The notes under the pieces are model-generated. The model saw only the letters and a program-made list of their open reading frames with translations. It made no database searches and was not told the origin of the DNA. Shown here piece by piece: positions 35,187 to 46,516 of a stretch of 64,000 nt of DNA (position 1 is the first letter of the stretch; every line of letters begins with the position of its first letter). The DNA is from Gordionus sp. m RMFG-2023. Taxonomy: Eukaryota > Nematomorpha > Gordioida > Chordodea > Parachordodidae. The stretch lies in contig NC_088775.1 of the NCBI RefSeq assembly GCF_954871325.1, positions 55,095,561-55,159,560 on the forward strand. The letters run 5' to 3'. The position numbers and the translations under genes were made by a program.

Positions 35187-35400
35187 ATCACCGGATGTAG
35201 TTAAGATGGAGCAAATGATGGATGTAATTTGAGGAATCAGCGCTGTTTTTGCTAATCTTCAATTTAACTCTGTTAAGAACGTCCTTGTTAAAATTGGAAG
35301 GGGGGTTAGTGTCCCGACAAGAGAAATTCCATATTAGAAACTTTCCTTGAGACCATGGGATACGTGTGACCCCAAGGGTTGCCATGCCTCCAACCATCAG
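35187..35400 (-). pseudogene. LINE C-terminal fragment (PD-(D/E)XK-like domain)
   Basis: The minus strand reads GVTRIPWSQGKFLIWNFSCR and then DTNPPSNFNKDVLNRVKLKI, the same domain as in the LINE at 45426-46196 (STVIPWKRGEFLTWDFSCID). The preceding RPDG motif and zinc finger are not present here; they would lie where the hAT-like sequence from about 35380 begins. Here the D of WD is replaced by N. Confidence 0.65.
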
Positions 35401-35874
35401 CGGGAGACTTCCGCAATTTTTTAGTTTACACGCAGACATCTCTCTCCCGCAAAACTGCCGCAATTGGAAATCTCCCGCAAAAACCTATGGCAATTTTTTA
35501 ATTTCTCCCGCAATTTTTTTAAAAATATTTTAACGTTTTTATTATATAAATAATAATTTTGAGATACATTAATTGATTATTATTTGGGATTCGTTTCACA
35601 TGTAGGAAATCTATTTCATATAGTTAATATTCAGTTACAATCAGAATATTCTTTATTAAAAAAGATTCACAAAATCATGCTACAGCTCTGTTCATCTCTA
35701 CAGTAAAAAATTGATAATAAATTTTATGGCGCTATAGCTAAAAATATTAAATGTTCAAATAATACTTTAATTAATACATTTTTAAAGGAAGCACATATTT
35801 TTATTAAGACAATTTTAGAATATTTACAATCAAAATTTGATTTTAATAACTCTATTTACAAATATATAAATATT

Positions 35875-36290
35875 ATGACCTTGGAACAGAAACCGTCAAT
35901 TGATGGTTTTTGTAATTTAATCAATATATTAAAAATATCGAAAGACATTGATGTCTTGTTTGAGGATATAATTCTCTCTATTTTTTATGATTCGCCAGAA
36001 TACTTAAAGTTAGATTGTCTAAAAGCAGAGGAGAAACGGGTAGAATTTTTTTGTAATAACAATAAATCCCCATGCTTGGAAAATAATATGCGAGTATATC
36101 TTCTCCTTACCTCATTCTAATGCCTCATCCGAGCTCATTTTTAGCCTGATGAGGAGTGCCTGGGAAAAGGAGAGAAATGATTGCTTTAACAACATTAGAG
36201 GCTGAGCTAATGGTTAAACAAATATATAATATGTCATGCCATGAATTTTATAAATATCTCAATAACGACGGTAAACATTTAGTTCTATTA
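35875..36290 (+). pseudogene. hAT transposase C-terminal piece
   Basis: 35875-36120 is open. It is followed, after a frame change, by LPHSNASSELIFSLMRSAWE and then TTLEAELMVKQIYNMSCHEF, the NASSER.FSL...W and TLEA.L.VK.NY.M.C.EF signatures of one hAT branch (here SSEL for SSER). Stops end it near 36290. Confidence 0.6.
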
Positions 36291-36659
36291 TTTAAATATA
36301 AAATATAAATAAGTTTTAGCAATGGCGCTATAAAATTTATTGTTAATTATTAACTGTAAAGATGAACACATCTTTAGCATAATTTTGTGAATCTTTATTA
36401 AGATTCTTCTTTGCAACTACACATTAACAGCATGTAGTAAATTTCCTACATGTGAAATAATTCCTAAATATACCTTTGTCAATCATTATTGAAAAAAACT
36501 TTCAAAATGTTAGGACAGCTTTTATAATCTCTATTTAAGAAATATTTTTTTAAAGGTTTATAAAATTTTAAAATTCTATCGATGGCGGGTATTAGGAACA
36601 TATCGCAACCAACATTGTGCTGACTCAATTCTGTAAATACACTCTGTTTTTACCAACAC

Positions 36660-37030
36660 TGAGGCATTATCAGATCAGAAAGCTGACATGCAATTTATTG
36701 ATAATCTCGAATCTTATATCTACCATTATATGGTTAGCTATTACTTTGGATTTTTCACTATTTGAGGGGGGGGGGAATAGTTTTATTGAAACGAACTTAA
36801 TTTTGTGAAATTAGCAGAAGATCAAGGGATATATTTTAATATTTCCCTTATTAGATGCATCTGTTAGAATTGCATATATATGTCTTTCAAATCGTCAAGA
36901 ATTGACCTCCTGGATTTAGGACCTAAAACATTGATGATAATCTTGCTCATGTTTGTTCTACAAGTATAGTTTTCATTTTTATTAGAGTCGTTAAATATTA
37001 TGGGGAAAAGATTCTACTAACATTGTGATG
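36660..37030 (-). pseudogene. hAT transposase central piece
   Basis: The minus strand reads NDSNKNENYTCRTNMSKIII, then NVLGPKSRRSILDDLKDIYA and ILTDASNKGNIKIYPLIF. TDASNKGN.K.(Y/F)P is the first catalytic aspartate region of the same hAT branch as 35875-36290, but on the opposite strand. Broken after about 70 residues. Confidence 0.6.
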
Positions 37031-37140
37031 ATAAGTATCTCTGTGAATGTTGTACTACAAGATAAGTGATTACAATTGCCGCAACTGTAGTTGCATCTTT
37101 ATCATTTCTTATTTTTGGAGTACCTTATTATGTATTCAAA

Positions 37141-37200
37141 CGTGATACGTGATAATTAAGCGTTTATCCCTATAATGTTATACACACAAGGTAGATTTAC
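37141..37200 (+). mobile_element. Solo end of the CGTGATACGTGA family
   Basis: Starts CGTGATACGTGATAATTAAG and matches the left end at 25445 for the first 13 bases and less well afterwards. There is no TA directly before it and no partner end nearby. Confidence 0.45.
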
Positions 37201-37565
37201 AATTGCAGTATTTTTGCGGAACATTCGCATAAAATATTTTTTTAATTGTAAAATTAAAATTGTTTTTTTAATATAAAATTTTATCTTATTTACATTCTTT
37301 TATATTTAAAAAAGATCGTTGGTTTTTTTAAATTAACATATTTTAATTAATCAAGATGTTATTTTATTTTAAAAAATAGTTACCGACTTTGTATTTATAA
37401 ACTAATTATAAAAAATAATAGGCGGATAACTAAGTCAATTCAAAACGGCCCGCAAAAAATTTTTTTTTAGCAAATTTTATATTTCTACTGCAATTTTCAT
37501 ATTTCTCCTACATAATACCAAATTTATCTCGCAATTTGAAAATTTTGACCTGGCCACCCCGGTCA

Positions 37566-38335
37566 TGGCTATGACTGAAAATTTACCCTCATCTATTATT
37601 TGTATGGCTATGTCAGTTAAGATTATTACTACAGCTGCTAAGAGCATATTATTGCATATTTTAGATAAGCAATAATGGTCAACTGTTTAGTCGTTTATAT
37701 ACCATTAAAAATGGAAGTTAATTTTTTGGAAACTTAATATCTCACAATAATTTTATTGATTACTTCTCTAGCCTCCTCTATGCCATCTCAGAGGAAGCTG
37801 TAACCACCATATAGTTTTGATTTGGATTGTCGTTTATATTCTCTACTTCAAGAATTGTTGAATTGGTTAGGCCTATAAATTTTTCATTATTAGTCCATTC
37901 TATAAAAAAAGAGAGTTATATTAGTTTCATGACCTTTTGTCAATGTAATTTGTTAGAAATATGTAGTTTTAAAAAGCATTATCAATTGAGGCATATGTAT
38001 TAATTAATTTACCCTTTTTATCACTTGTAATTCTTTATATTCAAAATTTTTTTATATCAACTATCGAAAATATTTTTTACTGTAATAAATAAATTTTTAT
38101 TAAAAAATATTATTTTTAGAAATTTCTTGTATTGTTTTAATTATTTATATGCTAGTTTATTTTCTATGTATAATATAATAAATGACAAAATATGAAATTT
38201 AGAAAAATTGTTCAGAGTCAGCATTAAAAAAGGTTATATATTAATATGAAACCCGACCGAAGGCCCGCAAATTAGGGAGTATCGCATAATTTTTTTAGTT
38301 AAGCCCCCTGAGATTATAAAGGCTAGCGACGCCCC
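37566..38335. other. Unidentified stretch, weak coding trace on minus strand
   Basis: 37895-37765 (minus) is open for about 43 codons after an acceptor-like TTTTTTTATAG and reads EWTNNEKFIGLTNSTILEVE, continuing ENINDNPNQNYMVVTASSEM to a stop, with EEAREVINKIIVRY in another frame beyond. I do not recognise it. It could be an exon of a host gene or a transposon remnant. 38270-38335 is G/C-richer (CCCGACCGAAGGCCCGC), like a hAT end. Confidence 0.3.
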
Positions 38336-39182
38336 TGGAGGGAATATTAATCACTCAGAGTGTGTTAATAAATTTAACAAGTGTTTAATATACGTGTATG
38401 AAATTCTTAAAAGATACAATATGCACAAGTGCTTACACATTTATTTTTGGAATATGAATACATTTTAACTTTGTCATTTATGCAGGTTAATTGCGAGAGA
38501 ACATTTAGTAATTAAAAAATTATAAAAAATAGGTTGAGAGCTAATATAGGCCAATAAAAATTAGAAGCTTTTTTATTAATGTCAGTTGAACGAGAACTTT
38601 TAGCGCAGGTTCAACTAGAAGATATTTATTTATTTTCGCAAAGGTTAAAAATTAATGAGAGATTTATTAACATATAAATTAAATATTATCTTAATTCTTT
38701 TATTTGAATCTTATTTATATCTATTTACAATATGATCTGTGCCTGATTTTATATGTACAGCAATTTTATCCTCTGTGCAATATTGTACAATTGCAATATT
38801 ATATGTGTAATTAATTGATTTAATATATTGAGTATGTATTATTTTATATTTAATGTGATATAATTTGATTTTATGTACAATATGATAATAAATCTATTAT
38901 AAAATATATATGTGCAAATATTTTTAGATGTGCAATTTTTTAAAATAAAATATATTATTATCGTGTCATACTATTCATTTTTTACTAAAAATGTAAATAG
39001 TCTTAGTTTCAAAAATATTATATATAAAAATCATGTAATTTGAAGGAGCCACCCAGCCGAAGGCCGGGCAAAAGCGAGCCGAATGCTCCCCAAATAAAGA
39101 AGCATGGGGGCGAAACCCCTATAAAAACGAGGTCGCTTTAAAAATATGGCCACGGGGCCGTAGCGCCGCTAGTCCGCCCCTG
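38336..39182 (+). mobile_element. 3' fragment of the CAGGGGCGGACT hAT family
   Basis: Plus-strand copy of the C-terminal part of the transposase at 31152-31560 (CERTFS region, LEAFLLMSVERELLAQ-type stretch), broken by stops. It ends in the family end AGCGCCGCTAGTCCGCCCCTG-like at 39182. The left end is truncated. Confidence 0.7.
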
Positions 39183-39775
39183 AATCATGACATTAAACAT
39201 TTACTTGAACTAAAAATAATAAATATCGTTTATCTATTACATTGCTATAATTATTTATTAATATTACACCCCTCCTGATTTCTCCATATTAATCCATAGT
39301 AATAGTGATGTAAATGTGATGTATAGAGTTTTATTACTATTAAAAATTATAGTTATATTTTTGATATCTATGACATATGTCAATATTACATACAAACGAT
39401 ATATTATATATTGATGAATAAAATATATATTTTGTGGAAAACATTCTAAGGGTGAGTTGACAAGATGGGCTGCATTCGAATCATTAGAAATTCTCTAAAC
39501 AAAAGCTAAAAAATGTATTCCCAAAATTTGATCACATTCGATTAACTATTTTACAATATATTGAACATGTTTATGCTCTCTATGTGGTGAGGTAAGAAGG
39601 TTAAAGGTAGTTGGATGAAATGTAAAATTATATCAAGGTTATATAGGAATGGAAAAACCGAGATAATATAAATCCATGTATACCAATAAAAATGGAGTAT
39701 AATTTTAGAGAACTTGAAAATGTGTACTCTGAGACATGTTTCTAATTGATAAATAATAATATATATTCATTTATT
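39183..39775. other. Unidentified stretch with a possible coding relic
   Basis: 39450-39595 (plus) reads GELTRWAAFESLEIL and, after one shift, FPKFDHIRLTILQYIEHVYA and LYVVR, with a donor-like GTAAGA overlapping the end. It looks protein-coding in style, but I do not recognise the family. No element ends were found. Confidence 0.3.
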
Positions 39776-40509
39776 GCAGTAGCGTCACTGGAGTGGAGGG
39801 GTTCGAGCCTCCTAAAAAATTTGAATAGTCCCCTGCAGTATAAAAAAGTTTTTTTTATTGGCTTCCCTCCCAATATCCTCTTGAACGTAAAAAAAATTTT
39901 TTTTGATAGCCCCTGAACGATTTTTTTGAATTCTATTATGTATAATATATAGATTTGATATTATATTTTAAAAATTAATAATAATATATAAATTTTTATT
40001 AAATGAGTGATATTTTAATTATTAGATTAATATTATAAATTATATTTTAACTATGTCAACATTTGTCTGTGCTAAAAATGGATTATCAATATCACTCATA
40101 ATTATAATCATTTATATTATTCAAAAAAAAATTGAAAAACATTTTATTACTTGCATGAAATATTTCAGTTAAATATCATCGTTTATTTTACTTTATACAG
40201 TCAAAACCGTTTAATTGCATAACGCTTAAGTGCAAAAACTTTTAAATGCGAAAAAACCCCGCGATTTTGATAATAATTACTATGGTATAATGTTAAATTA
40301 CATTTATAATTGCGAATCGGTTAATTGCGAAATATCGGATAATTGCAAAATTTTTCAGGTCCCATTTATATTACAATAACGTTAATTTAATCGGATAAAT
40401 GAAAAAATAAAAAAAATTTATCGAAAAAAATTATTCATCATTTTTTTATTTAACCTTTTTCCATTCATTCATTCATTCATTCATTTCCACGCCAGAAATT
40501 AATATAAAA

Positions 40510-42077
40510 ATGGTAAAAAAATCATTCCAAACATTAACCCTGAAGCATAAAAAAGAAATAATTGATAAATTAAACACTACATCAAAAACACAATTAGCAT
40601 CAAATTACAATTGCCACGTCTCGACAATCTACCGTTTAATAGCGAATAAAGAAAATCTATGCTCACAATTTCTAAGGAATAAACCTCCTACAACTAAAAG
40701 AGTTAGAATGAGTTGTTACCCAAAGACAGAAGCAGCTTTATTGGTTTGGTTTACACAAATGCGAAGTAAAAATTGCAGTCTAAATGGGCCAGTGATGTTA
40801 GAAAAAGCTATGTTTTTTAGCCAAACATTCAATGAAGGTAATTATAAGTTTTTATAATATATATATATATAAATTATAGGCATTCCTACTAGCAGCTGGT
40901 TGCAGAGATTTAGGAAAAGACAGAATATAAATTTTCATAATGTTTGCAATGAAAAGGGGAGTGCAGATATTATTAATGCAAATGAATGGAGCAGAAATAC
41001 ACTCCCATCTCTGATTAAAGATTATCAAAGGAGTAATATTTACAATTGTGATGAGACAGGACTATACTACCGAGCATTACCAAAGGGCACAATGGAATTT
41101 AGTGGAATTCAACCACTGGGCTTCAAACCAGACAAGGAAAAGGTCACAGTTCTATTTATCATAAATGGGGATGGATCTGATAAAAAGTTATATGTTGTAG
41201 GGAAATTTAAAAACCCTAGGTGCTTTAAAAATAAAAAATTACCAGTTAAATACTACTCCAATAAAAGCAGCTGGATGACAACCTCAACTTTTGAAGATAT
41301 TCTTAAAGAATGGGATTCCTCATTAAAGAAGAAAATTTTATTGTTTTGTGACAATGCATCTTGTCACAAAACAAAATTAACATTTAACAATATAAAATTA
41401 ATTTTTTTACCAGCAAATACAACATCATTAATTCAACCTTTGGACATGGGTGCAATTAGATCCTTTAAATGTCATTATAGAAAGGGTATCATGAGAAAAA
41501 TGATAACATTGATGGAAGGAAATGACACCATTTCTTTTTATAAAAGATTTACACTTTATGATAGCCTCTATCTTATAAAATTTGCATGGGGTGAGGTGAC
41601 AAGTACCACAATCATAAAGTGTTTTATTGAAGCTAAATTTTTTGATAAGTCTATGGCATTTGATTGGGAATCGGAGGATGATATAGCATTAACTGACAAT
41701 GAAGAAGATGAATTTGATCCCATATTTGAAGAATATGTGTTACACGATGATGATGCTAGCTGCCATGGAATTTTAGATGATCAGGATATTTGTAATCAGA
41801 TAAGATTAGAGTTGGAAGGTTTAATTACTTAAAATTTTAATTAATCTTATTTTTTATAGAAGGTTATGAAAGCTCCGAAAATGACGAAGGGAACCTAGAC
41901 ATATCTGATCATTTAATTACAAAAAATCAGGCTCTTAATGGTTATTATACTTTTCTTGAATATGCTCATGAACATCTAAGGGATCAAGATTCACTAAGAA
42001 AGCTAGAGAATATAGTGGAAAAAGAATTATTTACTCCAGAGTCTAGCCAAGCTCTTATCACAAAATATTTTTATTAA
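40510..42077 (+). CDS. Tigger-like transposase, three exons, 494 residues
   Basis: Exons 40510-40837, 40880-41818 and 41860-42077, with introns of 42 nt (GTAATTAT...TTATAG) and 41 nt (GTTTAATT...TTATAG). Both keep the frame, and without them the conserved blocks would be cut. Residues about 1-60 form the CENP-B/pogo helix-turn-helix (LTLKHKKEIIDKLN, then HVSTIYRLI). Residues 70-130 form the second DNA-binding unit (TEAALLVWFTQMRS; then, across the splice, GIPTSSWLQRFRKRQNI). The DDE_1 core follows: NCDETGLYY (D167), LLFCDNASCHKT (D267), LPANTTSLIQPLDMGAI (D298), a DD30D triad as in the pogo/Tigger group. The tail is acidic. The start ATG is the first in frame, 312 bp inside the left end. No stop or shift interrupts it, so this is the one transposase here that could still be expressed. 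It acts by cutting and pasting the element's own ends at TA. Confidence 0.92.
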
Positions 42078-43140
42078 ATCTTATATTACTTTATAATAAT
42101 TGTGATACATGTATAATAAAATTAGTTCAAATAAAATCTTATGTTATAAAGCATTAATAAACTTTCATTCCAGCATGGTCTGTTAATACATTTACATTTA
42201 TAATATTAGAATTTATAAGATTTGAATAGGCATAGGATTTTAAATCAAATATCATGTGAATGAAAACAAAACACTTAATAAACTTAAATTCTTTTATATT
42301 AATCTTATTGTTTCCAGTTAGGCAAAATATTTTAAAATTTGGCTTTAATAATAAATTAGAATTTAAAAAGTGATAATATATTTGTGTAAAATTATATTTC
42401 AGTAAATTTAATGAAGGTAAAATGACAAAAGTAGTTAAAATTAATGGAAATAAATATTAGGGTATTGTAAAGGAAAAAATGTTATTATCTTTCACAAAAG
42501 CTTTTTTTTGCTTTAATTCTTACATATCTTAAATAAAAAATGAGATAAAATCAAGTAAACAAATTTAATTATAATTTTATTCAATAAAAAATAATTTATC
42601 AACAACTATAATGCTAATACATAAATAATTACAATCTTTTTATAATTAAGTCTTGTTTTCTTTGTTCTTTTCTGTCTATAATCATGTCTAGATCTAGAGA
42701 AAATATAAATATATTCAAAATATATCACATTACTTTCAAATGCTTCAGATATTTTAATATTATTTGATTGATCTAAATTAATTGAATACTTTTTATAAAA
42801 TAATAACTTGATGAATTGACGATAAAAATATAGGATTATTGGTGGGAAGAAAAAAAAGCTATGATCATATGTTTCAACAAATAAGATAAATTTTTAAAAT
42901 TTAGTTTTTTTATTCGATACATAACTTATTCAAATTAAAATATATAGTTGGTTACATTAATTAAAAATTGTATTTATTGCAAAGTTTGATGGCTTATATG
43001 ATTAAAATATATATAGATGATAAATATCTTTATAAAAAACACAAACTGATTTTTAATAAATAAATTGTTGAATTTTAATCGTATAATTGCGAAAAATCGG
43101 ATAATTGCGAAATTTTTAAATATTTCGGTCCCAAGCTTTC
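42078..43140. other. 3' non-coding part of the Tigger element
   Basis: AT-rich trailer with AATAAA-like strings; no second gene seen. 43080-43140 carries the internal end repeats. Confidence 0.7.
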
Positions 43141-43163
43141 GCAATTAAACGGTTTTGACTGTA

Positions 43164-44040
43164 TTATTCAAAAAAAAATTTTACTTGCACGTATTTCATC
43201 ATCTTAGAAAAATATTTATCTTATTTTACTTAAAAACTTATTTTGTTTATATTCTAATTTATATTTTATTTAGGTTGTATATATTTTTCAAAATATATAT
43301 TTATATATTATTTTATTTTATTATATAAATTGAAGAATTAACATAGAATTATTATTAATTCTCTTTAATAAATTCATATTAAAATAAGTCATAATTTTCT
43401 TTGATTTTATTATTATAAATTATATTTTATTATCCCCCTTTTTTTAACCAAAAACAATTTTCATTTTATATCTTTTTTTAACAATAAATAAATCATCAAA
43501 TAACCAATTATGTAAAATAAAAATGTTCGTTTAAATTTAAATATAAATTGATATCAAAAAAAATAAATCAATTGCTAAAATAAATAAAACGTTAATATAA
43601 AATAATATCGATCACATATTCAACATGAATATACTTGGTTATATAAGGAGATAAATTTATTATGTTTAAAAGCATTATTTTCTTATAGAATAAATTGCTT
43701 TTATCTCCGACATATCCGAAGTCTTCACATATTAAAAATTTAAATTTTTTAATAAAAACATATATGAGTGCCTAACTATTTATTTTTTTAAAAAAATATC
43801 CCACCCCCTCCGCTAAGCAACTAGTTTCCCCCTTCCTCAACTGGAAATTCCTTGTTACGGCTCTGCCCCCATACCGACAAATAAATTATTGTATATTGGA
43901 AAATATATTCCTCCAGAATCGAATATATTACATTTAACTAAATATTATAAGAAAAACACTATGACTCTTTTCATGTTAATAGGCTATTATGGTTTATTTT
44001 TACTTGTTACGTGTTTTAAGTGTACAAATATATATAAAGC
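43164..44040. other. AT-rich stretch, no gene
   Basis: 43164-43230 resembles the sequence left of the Tigger at 40110-40160 (TATTCAAAAAAAAATT and TTTTACTTGCA). The remainder is low-complexity apart from the G/C patch 43800-43880, the candidate hAT end. Confidence 0.5.
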
Positions 44041-44640
44041 TACCGGGAATTGTTAAAACGCATCCAGGTTCCGAATGGGCAAATCAGATTTACCTCCACT
44101 TTAAATAAAAAAAAATACACGCACTTAAATTACCGAGAGGGAAACTGAGTTAAAAAGGAAATCTAAAAAAAAATATAATTTCTGAGTTGAGAAATGCCAC
44201 CCCGGTCACCGACAGGCTTGGACAACTGGGTGCTAGGATACTTGTCCAATAAACTAAATAAGTCGGCCAGCTGAACTCGTGGGTCATTAAAGGATGATAA
44301 CGATTTCGTGGCCAGCGCTGGATAATGGTTACCTCGGGCCGTTCAAGCTCAATGTCTATCAAGATATAATGGACTTGATAACGATACTCCGGTGGGAGTC
44401 CATCTGGTGATACTCCTAGGGAGAAATGGAATCGATAAGAATTCTCCGGTGGAATATCTGTCGATATAAATACTTTATTGCGAGATCAAGATACTAGATA
44501 CTTTGGCCTTGATAGCGATACTCCGGCGGGAGATCCAAATGAAATCGACCAGAAATACAAATTAGATAAAAATAAATAGCTTGAGGAATAAAGAGAAAGG
44601 AAGGAGCTTACCACCTGTAAAGGTAAAAGCTAAAAAGCAA
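44041..44640 (-). other. Less AT-rich relic, unidentified, with short repeats
   Basis: Base composition is nearer to balanced than the surroundings. Three imperfect copies of a GATA(G)CGATACTCCGG(T/C)GGGAG string occur near 44375, 44440 and 44515. The minus strand has a stretch reading HYPALATKSLSSFNDPRVQL, then ADLFSLLDKYPSTQLSKPVG, without a known domain. It may be the 5' part of a LINE related to the fragment at 45240-46516. Confidence 0.35.
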
Positions 44641-45239
44641 AAATAAAAAAAAATATATAATTTTTTATTAAAACATAATTTTTAAAAACATAATTTTTAA
44701 AAACATAATTTTTAATTAAAAAACATAATTTTTTATTAAAACAATAAAAACAAAAGAAATAAATATATAAGGAATAAATATTTTAATAAATATCTTTCCT
44801 TATGATTTTTATCTTAGAGTAAAATATTTGATTAAATTAGCTATTGAATTTTTATTATTATTTTTTTTAATAATTAAACTTCTATACCTCATTGCATTTC
44901 GTCGATAATTTGAAATTATTAGTAATAAAATATAATAAATCAGTCAAACGTGACTGAAAATAAAAATATATAATTAACACTTTTATTTAATTTTTTTAAT
45001 CATTTTTAATTAAAAATATTAAAATATATAACTACTGAAAATAAAAACATATAAAATTATATATAATTAATTTTTTTTTTATAAATATATATTTAATTTA
45101 TTGGCTAGTAAATTTCATTAATATGTCAATTTAAAGAATAATCACATTTGTTAGTATATCTTTTAAGGATAAATAATAATATATTAATATAATATAAATA
45201 AATATATAGTAAATTAATATAATAAATTGAGCATATGGT
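44641..45239. other. AT-rich stretch, no gene
   Basis: Low-complexity A/T with short duplications (ACATAATTTTTAAAA near 44680-44730). No coding signal. Confidence 0.6.
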
Positions 45240-46516
45240 TTAAAAGAATTATGAGTTTTCATAGTTTGTCCTTCAGTTTTTCTTCTTGCATCTGAATATT
45301 CCTCTCTTGCTCTTAATTGCTTTTCTCATCGCCGATTCTGTGATTAGGGTTTGGTTCTTTTGTTGACTTCCATCTGAATATCCCTCTCTTGTTCTTAATT
45401 GCTCTTCTCATCGCCGATTCTGTGATTAGGGGGTATCAGTCATTGAGAATATGAAGCTGAGGTAATTGGATTTTATTATATTGAGGGCTAATCTTTGGCG
45501 TAGGTAGTAACCCTCGTTGGGATCTTCGGTCCTAGTAGAGATCCGTTTCCCCAGCTCTTTAAAGAAGGCCAGGGCATGAGAGCCGAACGACGTTAGAGTC
45601 GTGGCGATTAGTGGTAGGAATGTGTAATTGGCCGGAAGCGATGGCGAATAATTAGCGAGTTTATTCGTCTCGGCGTCTACTAGAGCATCTCTATTTATAT
45701 TGGAAGGGGCAAGGGGATCGATGCATGAGAAATCCCAGGTTAGGAATTCCCCCCTCTTCCAAGGGATCACGGTAGAGCCATCGGGACGCTTACCATCAGA
45801 ATTGTAGAGTCCAGTAGGTTCGAGGGTTGATGGGATACCGGCAGATTTTAGGGCCCTGGCAATAGTAACTTTGCATTTTGAATGTCTAATGAATCTGCCT
45901 CTACAGCACTTGCAGTGTAAAGAGTGACGGCCTTTGGAGTTGACCGGCGTTTGACAAAGGATGCAGTGATAGGGTATTACCATATCACAATTAAGTTTTA
46001 GACCGATGGAGTGACGTAGCTCATCATTGCTTAGGAGCTGGTCAAGGTTTCGCGATGGAAAAGCTTCAAGAAATTCATACCCGCTGTCTGCGGAAATGGA
46101 GAAGAGTAGAGAATGGTCCTCGGGTTGGCTCCTCAATTTAAGGAATGCAACGGAGTTGCCAACTAGAGGCTTATCCCAGTCCTTCTGCAGTGCCAATGAT
46201 GGAGGATCGACTAATGAAAGATATTTCCATAGATCAATTGCCTGGGGAAGTAAAGGTCAGGATGTTTTGTGAGTGCGTGTATGATGGGCTCGCAGGACAG
46301 GCGAGAGGATATGAACGCACTAACAGAGAGTAGGGAAGGCGATCGTATGCCAATGCCGCCGGATTTGATTGGCAAGGTAGATTGTAGCCAAGATATGTCT
46401 CCGAATTTGAGATTGAGTATATTCTCTGGAGGTGTTTAATCTCTAGCTCATGTGCAGCGAGGTCGACGTCGTATTGGATAAAATAGTTGTTTAAATAAAA
46501 TATTGTGTGTCTAAGT
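45240..46516 (-). mobile_element. 3' part of a LINE with zinc finger and PD-(D/E)XK-like domain
   Basis: The minus strand from about 46480 runs through the end of a reverse-transcriptase protein to the 3' region at 45240. The 3' region contains a tandem duplication of about 80 bp (45289-45350 and 45370-45430; both contain TCATCGCCGATTCTGTGATT). The 5' part is absent or lies beyond the MITE at 46517-47739, where no coding was found. Composition is clearly less AT-rich than elsewhere, so it arrived relatively late or from another source. Confidence 0.75.
45426..46480 (-). pseudogene. LINE reverse-transcriptase protein, C-terminal domains
   Basis: 46470-46260 gives, across one shift, FGDISWLQSTLPIKSGGIGI, then RSPSLLSVSAFISS, the conserved W.QA.LP...GGLGIR region of cnidarian, mollusc and sponge RT proteins. 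The open stretch 46196-45426 (256 residues) holds a zinc finger at residues 78-106 (CILCQ...HSLHCKCCRGRFIRHSKC), then SAGIPSTLEPTGLYNSDGKR and PDGSTVIPWKRGEFLTWDFS. The PD...W.D pattern suggests a PD-(D/E)XK nuclease-like fold. It ends LSFIFSMTDTP. Functionally it would bind and process nucleic acid during target-primed insertion. The reverse-transcriptase core is missing, so it is dead. The exact LINE clade is not certain. Confidence 0.75.

Larger units (their letters stand above)
35380..37565. mobile_element. Scrambled hAT relic, CTCCCGCAATTTT-rich ends
   Basis: The left end near 35375-35400 (GGGTTGCCATGCCTCC) and right end near 37545-37560 (inverted GGGTGGCCAGG) look like diverged hAT ends. 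Both flanks carry CTCCCGCAATTTT-like repeats (35400-35520 and 37440-37530). Inside are a plus-strand C-terminal piece and a minus-strand central piece, so the element is internally inverted or two copies are joined head to head. Ends are approximate. Confidence 0.45.
40198..43161 (+). mobile_element. Tigger/pogo-type element, whole-looking
   Basis: Perfect 21-bp inverted ends starting CAGTCAAAACCGTTTAA. TA duplication at 40196-40197 and 43162-43163. Further internal copies of TCGGATAATTGC(A/G)AAATTTTT sit just inside both ends. It encodes an uninterrupted three-exon transposase (40510-42077). The perfect ends and open reading frame point to recent insertion. Length 2964 bp; the 1.1 kb after the gene is AT-rich. 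Confidence 0.95.
39776..43868. mobile_element. Possible hAT shell around the Tigger element
   Basis: Left candidate end GCAGTAGCGTCACTGGAGTG with a following GGGGTTCGAGCC. Right candidate end, reverse-complemented, GGGGGCAGAGCCGTAACAAG with GGAAGGGGGAAAC. The similarity is weak and no octamer duplication matches. The interior outside the Tigger (39800-40195 and 43164-43800) is AT-rich without coding sequence. Confidence 0.3.

Noticed and set aside
44150-44362. 70-codon minus-strand frame as a gene
   Set aside because: No domain found; more likely part of a retroelement relic, so only described as an unidentified stretch.
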